Part shown: one piece after another, positions 1 to 7,806 of the stretch
How positions within the stretch are numbered: the first letter of the stretch is position 1
Layout of the letters: every line of letters begins with the position of its first letter
Assembly: GCA_029243665.1 (NCBI GenBank)
Contig: JAQWRO010000105.1
Span: 1-28,701 of the forward strand
From: Gammaproteobacteria bacterium
Lineage (GTDB): Bacteria; Pseudomonadota; Gammaproteobacteria; Comchoanobacterales; Comchoanobacteraceae
DNA length: 28,701 nt
Direction: 5' to 3'
Translations under genes and position numbers: made by a program
Notes under the pieces: generated by a model
Told to the model about the DNA's origin: nothing
Database searches by the model: none
What the model saw: the letters and a program-made list of their open reading frames with translations, nothing else

Positions 1-585
1 TTTTTGGTATCGATAATAGAAAGTGATAAAAAGAGATATAAATGCATATTCAAATAGAATTACAAAGAAATGTTTGGGTAAAAACATAGCAGCCGATCCG
101 TATAGAATACCAGGTGATAGATAAACGATGCTCCATAATAAAGCTGAAGGTATGACACCTATGAAAAACTTAATCCTACTGAGTGAAAGTAAACCTGCTA
201 TTAAAGGTACGGAGCTTCTAACTGGCCCAAAAAAGCGACCTACGATTATGGCTAATGCACCATATTTATCAATCTTTGTTTTTGCAATATTTATATAATG
301 TATTTTATTTTGAAAATATTTAAATCTATATATAGAGGTTTCATATTTTAAGCCTATCCAATAGCTTATATAATCACCTAAAAGTGCACCAATAAAGCTT
401 GCTAATAATGCGGTTTGAAAGGAAATTAAGTTTGCACCTATCCAATATCCAACAATGCTCATTAGAGCAATACCTGGAATGAAGGTGCCAATGATTGGTA
501 ATGCTTCTAAAAAAGCAAACAAAAAGGCAAATAAAATGCCCATATAAGCTGATTCTGTTACTAATTTTAATAGTAAAGTGCTCAC
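1..585 (-). CDS. DedA-family inner membrane protein (3' end cut by window edge)
   Basis: Translating the minus strand from a GTG at 585 gives an uninterrupted 195-codon frame that runs off the left edge, so the C-terminus is missing. It is a polytopic membrane protein of the DedA/SNARE-associated (VTT) family, which in bacteria includes polyprenyl- and phospholipid-translocating proteins. Family marks are a Glu-containing re-entrant segment (FLEALPIIGTFIPG, residues 24-38), an Asp at 71 in GALLGDYISYWIG, and GRFFGPVR at 116-123 followed by a Pro-Leu-x-Ala-Gly stretch. The GTG shares GTGA with the lipA stop, so it is probably translationally coupled as the last visible gene of the rlpA-to-lipA operon. 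The family call is firm. The substrate cannot be read from the sequence, though a role in lipid-carrier recycling would suit the wall-synthesis neighbours. Confidence 0.85.
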   Translation of the reverse strand, partial: MSTLLLKLVTESAYMGILFAFLFAFLEALPIIGTFIPGIALMSIVGYWIGANLISFQTALLASFIGALLGDYISYWIGLKYETSIYRFKYFQNKIHYINIAKTKIDKYGALAIIVGRFFGPVRSSVPLIAGLLSLSRIKFFIGVIPSALLWSIVYLSPGILYGSAAMFLPKHFFVILFEYAFISLFITFYYRYQK

Positions 586-1529
586 AATATCTCTTCACCT
601 GATGCTTGTTTGTCAGCATGATATGATGATCGAACCATTGGGCCACTTGCAACGTGCTTAAAACCTAAGGTTAAACCAAAGTTTTTGTATGCTTCAAATT
701 GATCTGGATGAACATAGCGAGCTACAGGTAAATGATATCGACTCGGAGATAAGTATTGACCAATGGTAACCATGTCAACGTTATGTTGTCTTAAATCAAT
801 TAGACATTGTTTAACTTCATCATCTGTTTCACCTAAGCCAACCATAATTCCAGATTTAGTTGAGATATGCGGATGTTTCTTCTTAAAGTCATTTAATATA
901 TCTAATGACCATTGATAATCAGAGCCAGGACGGGCTTTTTTATAGAGTCTTTTTGTTGTTTCAAGATTATGGTTGAAAACAAACGGCTGTGTCGTATTAA
1001 AGGCGTTTAAGGCTTTCTCCCAACGACCTCTAAAATCGGGCACCAGCCATTCAATTTTAATGTGTGGGTTTTTTTCAAGTATCAGTTGATTACATTTAAC
1101 AAAGTGTTCTGCACCACCATCCCTAAGATCATCTCTATCAACGGATGTGATTACAACATATTTAAGATTCATTTTGGAAATTGTATCGGCTAATCTTTTT
1201 GGCTCTTCTGAGTCTAAAGGATCTGGTCGTCCATGAGCAACATCACAAAAACTGCATCTTCGTGTACATCTATCACCCATAATCATAAAGGTGGCAGTGC
1301 CTTTTGAAAAGCATTCATTTAAGTTTGGACAGGAAGCTTCTTCACATACTGTGTTAAGTCTTTGATCTTTAAATTGACTAATTAATTGCTGTGGTTTATT
1401 CGACCCAGTTAGTCTGATTTTGAGCCATGGTGGTTTCGGCAATACTTGTTCTTGATACTCAATTTTAACTGGTATTTTAGCAAGTTTTTCTTGGGTTCTT
1501 TCTTTAATATGTGACATTGTTAGAATCAA
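582..1529 (-). CDS. lipA: Lipoyl synthase LipA
   Basis: Radical-SAM enzyme that inserts two sulfurs into octanoyl groups on the lipoyl domains of 2-oxoacid dehydrogenases and on GcvH. Both Fe-S sites are complete: the auxiliary cluster cysteines C62, C67 and C73 (CEEASCPNLNEC) and the SAM cluster C88-x3-C92-x2-C95 (CTRRCSFC), numbered from the TTG. The C-terminal RSSY motif, a cluster ligand, is at 300-303. At 315 residues it is normal length. The start chosen is TTG at 1529, which overlaps the lipB stop (TTGA) and has AAAGGA four bases upstream. An in-frame ATG at 1517 is possible, but its distance from that Shine-Dalgarno (16 bases) is poor. It follows lipB, the octanoyltransferase that supplies its substrate. 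Confidence 0.97.
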   Translation of the reverse strand: MILTMSHIKERTQEKLAKIPVKIEYQEQVLPKPPWLKIRLTGSNKPQQLISQFKDQRLNTVCEEASCPNLNECFSKGTATFMIMGDRCTRRCSFCDVAHGRPDPLDSEEPKRLADTISKMNLKYVVITSVDRDDLRDGGAEHFVKCNQLILEKNPHIKIEWLVPDFRGRWEKALNAFNTTQPFVFNHNLETTKRLYKKARPGSDYQWSLDILNDFKKKHPHISTKSGIMVGLGETDDEVKQCLIDLRQHNVDMVTIGQYLSPSRYHLPVARYVHPDQFEAYKNFGLTLGFKHVASGPMVRSSYHADKQASGEEIL

Positions 1530-2197
1530 CTCATCCTTTTTAAAATTTTATCTGAATAAGTGCAAATGTCAATTGGTTGACCTATGATTGTTTCAATTCT
1601 TTTAAAAAAAATTTTTAAATATAACATTTTTACTTTGTTTATGGTTAATTGCGAATATGTTTGTAGGTTTTGCATTTTAATATTTGATAGGCCACAAGGG
1701 TTAATGCTACTGAAATTATTTAAGTCAGTACTCACATTGATCGCAATGCCATGATAAGTGCAGCCTCTTGAAACACGTATCCCTAAAGATGCAATTTTAT
1801 TATTATTAATATAGATACCTCTATTGTTAGGATCTAGTTCACCTTGTAAATCAATTAATTTTAGAAAATCTAACATGCTGTATTCAAATGTATCAATTAA
1901 ATCATGTGCTTTTATACCTAATCTTTTAAGATCAAGAAGCGTATAAATAACAAGTTGACCTGGCCCATGAAATGTAATTTTCCCGCCACGATTGGTTTTA
2001 AAATAAGGTATATTATCTGCTTTTGAGATGATGTCATTGGTATCAGAATTTGGTCCCATAGTGTAGATTGGCTTATGTTCAGTAGTTATGATGTAATCAA
2101 AGTCTTCAGCTGTTCTTATTGCAGTGTAGTTTTGCATGAATGCATAAACTTCTTGGTAGTCAGAATTATTAATATGTATTGATCTTATGACAGGCAT
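1526..2197 (-). CDS. lipB: Octanoyl-[acyl-carrier-protein]:protein octanoyltransferase LipB
   Basis: Transfers octanoate from ACP to lipoyl domains, the first step of de novo lipoate assembly. From ATG 2197 the protein has 223 residues. It carries the substrate-binding GGKITFHGPGQ at 71-81, the catalytic Lys134 in KIASLGI and the catalytic Cys168 in NPCG. The open frame extends upstream to 2263, but those extra 22 codons lie inside the dat gene and have no family similarity. Starting at 2197 leaves a 29 bp overlap with dat and places the family-typical N-terminus (short strand, then helix, then TxRxAED) correctly. No strong Shine-Dalgarno is visible. The ybeD/DUF493 gene that often sits between dacA/dat and lipB is absent. 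Confidence 0.95.
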   Translation of the reverse strand: MPVIRSIHINNSDYQEVYAFMQNYTAIRTAEDFDYIITTEHKPIYTMGPNSDTNDIISKADNIPYFKTNRGGKITFHGPGQLVIYTLLDLKRLGIKAHDLIDTFEYSMLDFLKLIDLQGELDPNNRGIYINNNKIASLGIRVSRGCTYHGIAINVSTDLNNFSSINPCGLSNIKMQNLQTYSQLTINKVKMLYLKIFFKRIETIIGQPIDICTYSDKILKRMS

Positions 2198-3011
2198 GAT
2201 GATAGGCTTCTTGGAGTTTTTTTGTAATGTTGCCAATGTTATGTTGATTAATTGTTTTATCATTGATACAAGTAATAGGGTGTATGCCTTTGTAGCTTGC
2301 AGTTATAAAAACTTCATCAGCATGGTACAGCTCATCTATATGTATTGGTTTTTCAATTACATTTATATTCAATTCCTGAGCTTGGTCTATAACCCATTGC
2401 CTAGTTACGCCATGAAGAAACTGCTGTGATTTATCGGGCGTATATATTTCATTCTCCTGGCAGATAAAAATATTACTAGTTGAGCATTCTTGCACAAAAC
2501 TGTCTCTGATAAAAATAACCTCTATAGCGTTCTGTTGATGAGCTTTTTTCCCAGCAACTGCATTAAAGGCTAATGAGTTTGATTTTACATGGCATAAACC
2601 CCAGCGAAGATCATCTATTAAGATTGCTTTGTGGTTAGATATTTCTTTTCTGTGCCATTCGTATAATCTTATAATAATATTAGGTTGTCCAAAGTCATGA
2701 TAATTTCTTTCTGCAGTATCACCAGCTGTAACTTGAACATAGCATTTAGCCTGCGATGTTACTTGATTAATTTCACAAAGTTTTTTAATATTTTTTTCAA
2801 GAGATTCTTTTGATAATGTGACAGGTATGTTTAATTGTTTTAGACCGTCATAAAGACGATTTACATGTTCTTCAAAAAGTAGAAGATGATTATCAATGAT
2901 ACAAATGGATTCATAAACAGAGTGTCCATAAAGAAAGCCTCTGTCGTTTATACTTATGTGAACATCATTTATTTTTTTAAACTGTCCATTATGATAAACC
3001 GTATCAAACAT
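2169..3011 (-). CDS. dat: D-amino acid (D-alanine) aminotransferase-like, PLP class IV
   Basis: Fold-type IV PLP aminotransferase of 280 residues, most like D-alanine transaminase, which interconverts D-Ala and 2-oxoglutarate with D-Glu and pyruvate. The probable Schiff-base lysine is K143 in HVKSNSL (family: DIKSLNL), and E175 in QECSTSN matches the family TEGSSSN. The N-terminal block has the usual DRGFLYGHSVYES. Its ATG shares one base with the dacA stop (TAATG), indicating translational coupling to a D,D-carboxypeptidase that releases D-Ala. Recycling of D-Ala or supply of D-Glu for peptidoglycan is therefore a sensible role. A branched-chain aminotransferase or 4-amino-4-deoxychorismate lyase is less likely, given the lysine-site motif and the context. 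Confidence 0.85.
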   Translation of the reverse strand: MFDTVYHNGQFKKINDVHISINDRGFLYGHSVYESICIIDNHLLLFEEHVNRLYDGLKQLNIPVTLSKESLEKNIKKLCEINQVTSQAKCYVQVTAGDTAERNYHDFGQPNIIIRLYEWHRKEISNHKAILIDDLRWGLCHVKSNSLAFNAVAGKKAHQQNAIEVIFIRDSFVQECSTSNIFICQENEIYTPDKSQQFLHGVTRQWVIDQAQELNINVIEKPIHIDELYHADEVFITASYKGIHPITCINDKTINQHNIGNITKKLQEAYHHACHKINTY

Positions 3012-4174
3012 TATATAAGTTTTTTATTAAATAATTTGTGTATGTGTAATGAGAACCAGTCATAGATATTAAACAGCCAAAAACGAGTTTTGACATCATT
3101 TGTTACAACGAGTGGAACTTCTTTAAGTAGGGTGTCTGCTTGTGAGATTTTTAATGTGCCTACAATCGTGCCACGTTTGATAGGCGCAACAAGTTTTTTA
3201 ATATTTAATTGATAGTTTGCATTTACAGTGTCATTTGAAAAAATAGGGACATTATATTTCAGATCATTTAAAACACCAAAATTAGCTCGGGAAGATCCGT
3301 ACCAAACTTTGGCATCAGCAATAGATTGAGAATGTTTGAGTGTGCTATGTTTGAAAAATCTTGATCCATAACGTAATAATGCTTGAGCGTCCTCAGCTCT
3401 AACTCGTTCATTTTTAGCACCTAATACAACGGCAATTAGTCGGGTTTTTTCATCATCAATAGATGTTGCTGCTAAGCAATACCCAGCTTTGCTAGTGAAG
3501 CCAGTTTTAAGGCCATCGATATGTTCGTTCTGCCAAAGCAATTTGTTTCTATTGTGTTGTTTTATTTTATTAAATGTATGATACTTTTGTTTATAACGAT
3601 AAAAGTCTTTTGGAAAGTCATTTATGATATGTGAAGATAATAAGGCAATATCATGACTAGATGAGTAATGATCAAGATTATCTAGTCCAGTTGAATTCAT
3701 AAAATGAGTGTGGTTAAGATTTAATTGTTTTGCATAGTCATTCATTATCCCAACAAAACTTTCTTCATTTCCACCTACATGTTCTGCAAGAGCTGTAGTT
3801 GCATCATTGCCAGATGAAATAATAGCTCCATCCATAAGTTCATTAATTGTCACATAGCTGCCTTCATTAACAAACATTCTCGAGCCACCTGTTTTTGCAG
3901 CTTTATGTGATATTTTAATCTTGTCATCCGCATTGATGAAACCTTTGCTTATCGTGTCTGATACAACATACATAGACATTAATTTAGTTAAACTTGCAAT
4001 AGGTACAGATTCATCTTGATTAATTGCCGCAAGGACCGTATCTGTTTCTGGATCGTATAGCGTGTAATGTTTTGTAGAAAGAGTTGGTTTTTGCCTTATA
4101 AGAAATTGTTCTGTACTTTGTTTGGGTTCGGCAAAAGCTATGGTATTTAGTAAAATTAAGAATAAGTATAACAT
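3011..4174 (-). CDS. dacA: D-alanyl-D-alanine carboxypeptidase (PBP5/DacA family)
   Basis: Low-molecular-mass penicillin-binding protein that trims the terminal D-Ala from peptidoglycan stem peptides in the periplasm. A short signal peptide ends near AFA|EP (about residue 15). Active-site motifs are SLTK at 61-64, SGN at 121-123 and KTG at 223-225. The C-terminal all-beta domain (about 275-365) is followed by an amphipathic, basic tail (DWFSLHIHKLFNKKLI) suited to membrane anchoring, as in PBP5. Total length of 387 is normal. It lies 44 bp downstream of rlpA and is coupled to dat by a one-base overlap. Confidence 0.95.
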   Translation of the reverse strand: MLYLFLILLNTIAFAEPKQSTEQFLIRQKPTLSTKHYTLYDPETDTVLAAINQDESVPIASLTKLMSMYVVSDTISKGFINADDKIKISHKAAKTGGSRMFVNEGSYVTINELMDGAIISSGNDATTALAEHVGGNEESFVGIMNDYAKQLNLNHTHFMNSTGLDNLDHYSSSHDIALLSSHIINDFPKDFYRYKQKYHTFNKIKQHNRNKLLWQNEHIDGLKTGFTSKAGYCLAATSIDDEKTRLIAVVLGAKNERVRAEDAQALLRYGSRFFKHSTLKHSQSIADAKVWYGSSRANFGVLNDLKYNVPIFSNDTVNANYQLNIKKLVAPIKRGTIVGTLKISQADTLLKEVPLVVTNDVKTRFWLFNIYDWFSLHIHKLFNKKLI

Positions 4175-4197
4175 TTAGACAATTTTAATTTAATTTG

Positions 4198-4224
4198 GTT
4201 TAAATGCCAAGCTTACATTTAAAC
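4198..4224. repeat. Perfect 9-bp inverted repeat spanning the rlpA stop codon
   Basis: GTTTAAATG at 4198-4206 and CATTTAAAC at 4216-4224 are perfect reverse complements separated by 9 bp. The right arm covers the rlpA stop codon (4219-4221). It would form an AT-rich hairpin in the rlpA-dacA transcript. A run of T follows only in the plus direction, where no gene ends, so it does not look like a terminator of the minus-strand operon. It may be an RNA processing or stability element, or chance. Confidence 0.4.
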
Positions 4225-4968
4225 TTTTTTTATATTTTTTGACCTTAACGTTTTTAATTTAGCATCATATTGATTTAAATGTCTTAAATATACTCTAGCT
4301 CTATCTAGTTTTATTTGGGAATTAAATGGTCCAACAACTACAAAGTAATTTCCATTTTTAGAAATAAGCGTTGTTTTATCTTTAAATTTCTTTTCAATAC
4401 GATTTCCAATGGTCCTTTTTTGAAAAGGGCCGTATTTAATAGAAGTCATTGGAATTTTAATATCATCACCATGATTTAGTGTGTCTATTTGAACCAATGC
4501 AAGTCCTTTTTTAAGCATGCCTAGTTCATAAGCAGCTGCATATGATAAGTCTATAATTCGGTTTGATATATAGGGGCCACGATCGTTGATTCTAACTATA
4601 ATTGAGCGTCCATTATCAAGGTTAGTAACTTTAGCATAGCATGGTAATGGTAATGATTTATGGGCTGCAGTTAATAAGTTTGGATCGTAGACTTCATTAA
4701 TTGCAGTAACACTATCCTTGTTATTCCCAACGTACCATGATGCATAACCTTTTTGATGATAGTCATCTCTATATTTTTCAACTTCAAAATAATTGCCAAA
4801 TAATCTGTAACTTCTTTTTCCTCGAACGCTTATTTTCTCTTTCTTGATTTTAACTTTTTGAATGGACTTTGGATTGAAGTCTTGATTTTCTAAAAGATTA
4901 TTATCACATCCAGAAAATAAGAAAATTGATGAGTATAAAATATAACGTAACAAAAAAAGATAATACAT
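4219..4968 (-). CDS. rlpA: RlpA-family septal-ring lytic transglycosylase lipoprotein with truncated SPOR domain
   Basis: Lipoprotein of 249 residues. A hydrophobic leader ends in FSG-C21, a slightly imperfect lipobox. The double-psi beta-barrel domain spans about 74-162 (ASWYVG, LTAAHKSLPLP, VRINDRGP, RIIDLSYAA). E92, H103 and D129 have the spacing of the catalytic Glu/His/Asp set known in RlpA lytic transglycosylases, which cleave denuded glycan strands. The first part of the barrel is divergent: the family's TANGExYD reads TAINEVYD. At the C-terminus only the second half of a SPOR domain is recognisable (YFVVVGPFNS to LKTLR, about 208-242), so septal glycan binding may be weakened. It heads the operon rlpA-dacA-dat-lipB-lipA-dedA and is transcribed divergently from rlmB. 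Confidence 0.9.
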   Translation of the reverse strand: MYYLFLLRYILYSSIFLFSGCDNNLLENQDFNPKSIQKVKIKKEKISVRGKRSYRLFGNYFEVEKYRDDYHQKGYASWYVGNNKDSVTAINEVYDPNLLTAAHKSLPLPCYAKVTNLDNGRSIIVRINDRGPYISNRIIDLSYAAAYELGMLKKGLALVQIDTLNHGDDIKIPMTSIKYGPFQKRTIGNRIEKKFKDKTTLISKNGNYFVVVGPFNSQIKLDRARVYLRHLNQYDAKLKTLRSKNIKKV

Positions 4969-4970
4969 AG

Positions 4971-4999
4971 TTTCAAATTCTTACTAAATTTAATATAAT
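4971..4999 (+). promoter_or_regulatory. Promoter for rlmB in a 37-bp divergent intergenic region
   Basis: A consensus -10 TATAAT lies at 4994-4999. A weak -35 (TTTCAA, 4971-4976) stands at 17-bp spacing. Transcription would be expected to begin about 5005-5007, at the rlmB GTG. The same 37 bp must also hold the minus-strand promoter for rlpA, for which TATATT/TATTAT-like sequences in 4990-5002 read on that strand are candidates. Confidence 0.5.
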
Positions 5000-5005
5000 A
5001 TACAA

Positions 5006-5740
5006 GTGAAAAATATAAAACATTCAAATTCATTGGTCTGGCTTTATGGTATCCATGCTGTAGAGGCCATCATTAAACATCATCCTTATGCCGTTAAAGA
5101 GTTAAGGATTGGTGCAACCCAGAAAAAATTAATTCAGTTATTCAAAAACAATTATAATCAAAATATTATTGAAGTTGATGCCAAGTTTTTTCAGGATTTT
5201 CCAAAAGGTAATCAGAAAATTGCAGCATTAGCAAACCTTGATTTAAAACAACCCCCACTAAATAAATTGATTCATACTTCAGATAATCCTATATGCTTGA
5301 TTGCATTTGATGGCATTACAGATCCTCAAAATTTAGGAGCGTGTATCCGATCAGCAAAAGCATTTGATGCTACAGCCATTATTTTGCAAAAACATAATAG
5401 TTGTTCGGTTACACCATTGGTACATAAGATATCTGCTGGTGCTGCATCATGTTTGCCTATATATACTGTTACTAACTTACATCAAACAATTCGTTCTTTA
5501 AAAAAAGATGGTATATGGACATTTGGTACTTCTGAACATGCTCAAACAGCGCTAACTGATTATCGGGAAAAAAAATCATCATTAATCGTCTTCGGATCAG
5601 AGGGTAAGGGTATTAGGCCTATCATTGCAAAGGAACTCGATTATGTATTTGCAATCCCTACCAGTGATGCATTTCAATCATTAAATGTATCTATGGCTTG
5701 TAGCGTGGCACTCTATCATTTTCAACAAATATGTCAGTAA
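5006..5740 (+). CDS. rlmB: 23S rRNA (guanosine-2'-O-)-methyltransferase RlmB
   Basis: SPOUT-class (TrmH family) methyltransferase that methylates the ribose of a guanosine (G2251 in E. coli) in the peptidyl-transferase P loop of 23S rRNA. An N-terminal substrate-binding domain (WLYGIHAVEAI at 12-22) is followed by the catalytic knot. Motif 1 is DPQNLGACIRSA (N109, R115), motif 2 is VFGSEGKGIR (E199) and motif 3 is IPTSDAFQSLNVSMACS (217-233). The length of 244 residues is normal. The start is GTG at 5006, because no ATG precedes the conserved YGIHAV block. No Shine-Dalgarno is visible and a perfect -10 hexamer ends only 6 bases upstream, so the mRNA may be leaderless. The TTG at 5033 is an alternative. 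Confidence 0.95.
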   Translation: MKNIKHSNSLVWLYGIHAVEAIIKHHPYAVKELRIGATQKKLIQLFKNNYNQNIIEVDAKFFQDFPKGNQKIAALANLDLKQPPLNKLIHTSDNPICLIAFDGITDPQNLGACIRSAKAFDATAIILQKHNSCSVTPLVHKISAGAASCLPIYTVTNLHQTIRSLKKDGIWTFGTSEHAQTALTDYREKKSSLIVFGSEGKGIRPIIAKELDYVFAIPTSDAFQSLNVSMACSVALYHFQQICQ

Positions 5741-5764
5741 ATATGTTTTTTTGATAAAATATTC

Positions 5765-5770
5765 TATAAT
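5765..5770 (+). promoter_or_regulatory. Possible -10 element for the MscS-type gene
   Basis: TATAAT lies 22 bp before the start codon at 5793, in the 52-bp gap after rlmB. No good -35 is seen at 16-18 bp spacing, so this is a weak prediction. Read-through from rlmB is equally possible. Confidence 0.3.
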
Positions 5771-5792
5771 TGCTATTAAGTAAGGTGGTACT

Positions 5793-6956
5793 ATGTTTAC
5801 AATTTATATTATTGTTTGTTTTTTGATGTTAATTTTATCATTCTTTAGCATTCGTTATGAAAAAAAGATTTCTAAAAAAGGAGTTTTTAAAGCACATAAA
5901 CTAGCATTGTACATATTCAATAGAATCATTATGACTGTATCATTATTATGCATTGTACAAATGATTTCGATGTTTATTAATGTTCAAGAAAGTACTTTGT
6001 TAGAAGTGGATTTATTAATTTTTGCAGGTGTTATTTCAACGTCATATTTTTTTAAAAGATTATTAATAAAACATTTGTATGATATTTCTAGCAGTGTTCT
6101 TGTGATTAATAAACTTAAATATTTATCAAGATTTACAATTTTGTTGATAATTTTTTATGCTGCTTTAGATCTTCTAAATGTGTCTGCTACATATTTATCA
6201 ATTGTCTTAACCATTATAGGTTTTTCTGCATTTTTCATTTTTTTCTTTTATCTACAAGAAAGGTTGATTTTACATTTAGATAATAAAAAAATTGATAAAA
6301 CTGTTGTCATGTTTACATCTAGGGTATTCACAATTCTAGTTTTAATAATTTTTGCGATTATAGCAATGGACATATTTAATGTAAGTACTACACCAATATT
6401 AACTTTTGTAGGTGCCGCAAGTATTGCCATCGGTTTGTCTTTACAAAGTTCATTGTCTAATTTAGCAGCAGGTATATTGCTAATTATATTTAGACCATAC
6501 AAAATAGGCGATATTGTAAAAGTAGATGGCATTAATGGCGTTGTACAAGATATAAACTTTTTATATACAGAATTAAGAGCGTTTACAGGTGAAGTTATAT
6601 TTGTGCCAAATTCTCTCTCTGTTTCAAATAAAGGTGTATCAAACTTTAGCATATGTCGCTACAGACGAATTGAGTTAAGTGTGGGCGTTGATTACGATAC
6701 TGATGTAACAAAGTTATTGCAGCTTGGATTGGAGACTGTAAATAACATGCCTGGTGTCTTGAAGAATCCAGCAACTAAAGTAAGCATTCAGGATTTTGCA
6801 GATAGCGCAATTTCAATCAAATTTTGGATTTATGCAAGACCAAAAGATTACACACAAATCAAACAAGATAGTAGGAGCATTCTTCTTGATGTATTTAGGA
6901 AAAACAATATAGACATACCCTTTAATAGACTTGTTGTTGAAATGAAAGAAAAGTAA
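5793..6956 (+). CDS. MscS-family small-conductance mechanosensitive channel
   Basis: Inner-membrane channel that opens under membrane tension to release solutes during hypo-osmotic shock. The 387 residues give about six hydrophobic segments (2-20, 40-62, 70-88, 112-130, 134-158, 176-196). The pore helix at about 200-233 has Gly/Ala packing (FVGAASIAIGLSLQSSLSNLAAG) and the family RPYKIGD exit. A beta domain (VDGINGVVQDINFLYTELR, VFVPNS-like) and a cytoplasmic alpha/beta domain follow. It is longer than E. coli MscS (286) because of extra N-terminal helices, as in mid-sized family members. The start is ATG 5793 with a good Shine-Dalgarno (AAGGTGG, 5 bases upstream). It converges on murB with only 4 bp between stop codons and no clear terminator. 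Confidence 0.9.
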   Translation: MFTIYIIVCFLMLILSFFSIRYEKKISKKGVFKAHKLALYIFNRIIMTVSLLCIVQMISMFINVQESTLLEVDLLIFAGVISTSYFFKRLLIKHLYDISSSVLVINKLKYLSRFTILLIIFYAALDLLNVSATYLSIVLTIIGFSAFFIFFFYLQERLILHLDNKKIDKTVVMFTSRVFTILVLIIFAIIAMDIFNVSTTPILTFVGAASIAIGLSLQSSLSNLAAGILLIIFRPYKIGDIVKVDGINGVVQDINFLYTELRAFTGEVIFVPNSLSVSNKGVSNFSICRYRRIELSVGVDYDTDVTKLLQLGLETVNNMPGVLKNPATKVSIQDFADSAISIKFWIYARPKDYTQIKQDSRSILLDVFRKNNIDIPFNRLVVEMKEK

Positions 6957-6960
6957 TTAT

Positions 6961-7806
6961 TTACAAAATAATAACTTCGTTTTCAAGTTCTATATTTGTT
7001 TCTTTCAAAACCTTAGACTGAACATGTCTGATAACATGTAAAATAGAATCGTAGGTTGCATTACCAATATTAATTATAAAGTTAGCATGTTTCTTAGATA
7101 CTTGGGCATCTTGATATGTGTACCCTTTTAAATCACAAGCTTCAATTAATTGAGCTGCATGTTGAGGATAGGGGTTTTTGAATACTGAACCACAATTAAA
7201 TGTTCCGATGGGTTGTGTATGATTCCGTTTGGCTATAAGTTCTTTTAATTTCAAGTTTGCTGTATCTTTACATCCTTTTTTAAATTTAAAAGCAGCTCCA
7301 ATATAACGTAATGGGAAAGGTTGTTTTGTATGACGATAAGATACTTGGAATTTATCTTTATTTAGACGGTGAATTTGACCATTTATATCAACGACATCAA
7401 CATAATTTACATGTTCCCATGTTTCAGAACCGAATGCACCTGCATTCATATTTAATGCGCCGCCAATTGTGCCTGGTATCCCGCCAAAAAAAATACTGTC
7501 TTCATAACCAAGTTCAATACATTTTTTTGCCATTTTTACACATGTAACACCTGCCTGTGCATAAATGATGTAGTCTTCAAGTTGTTCTACTTTATTAAGT
7601 TTTTTTTGAGGTAAAATTACTGGTGTTTTTATACGTTCAGGTAATAAAATATTACTACCAAGCCCTAACCATAATCCGAATTTTTTGTTTAGTTTGATAA
7701 TATTTGATATTTCTTCAATATTCGTGGGTAAATAAACTTTATCTCCAATAGATGGAATTTGCCAACTATTTTGTTTTTTTAGTGAATAGTTTAATTTTGC
7801 TTCCAT
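6961..7806 (-). CDS. murB: UDP-N-acetylenolpyruvoylglucosamine reductase MurB (type II-like)
   Basis: FAD enzyme that reduces UDP-GlcNAc-enolpyruvate to UDP-MurNAc in the cytoplasm. The 281 residues contain GLGSN (48-52), GIPGTIGGALNMNAGAFG (109-126, FAD pyrophosphate site), SYRHT with R158, the general acid S207 in NCGSVFKNP, and E277 near the C-terminus. The compact length and the GSVFKNP-type motif resemble type II MurB rather than the longer E. coli type I. I prefer ATG 7806. A GTG at 7818 would add four residues (VCKF). Both overlap the end of murC (stop 7791-7793), so the pair is translationally coupled. The two genes lie outside any dcw cluster. Confidence 0.94.
   Translation of the reverse strand: MEAKLNYSLKKQNSWQIPSIGDKVYLPTNIEEISNIIKLNKKFGLWLGLGSNILLPERIKTPVILPQKKLNKVEQLEDYIIYAQAGVTCVKMAKKCIELGYEDSIFFGGIPGTIGGALNMNAGAFGSETWEHVNYVDVVDINGQIHRLNKDKFQVSYRHTKQPFPLRYIGAAFKFKKGCKDTANLKLKELIAKRNHTQPIGTFNCGSVFKNPYPQHAAQLIEACDLKGYTYQDAQVSKKHANFIINIGNATYDSILHVIRHVQSKVLKETNIELENEVIIL

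Noticed and set aside
374..652. Minus-strand open frame of 92 codons across the dedA-lipA junction
   Set aside because: It is a frame shadow of two well-supported genes. The DedA reading frame at 1-585 explains the region.
2198..2263. N-terminal extension of lipB
   Set aside because: It lies wholly within dat, has no LipB-family similarity, and a proper start exists at 2197.
4225..4241. T-rich run after the inverted repeat as a plus-strand terminator
   Set aside because: No plus-strand gene ends before it; the T's are the antisense of Lys codons at the end of rlpA.
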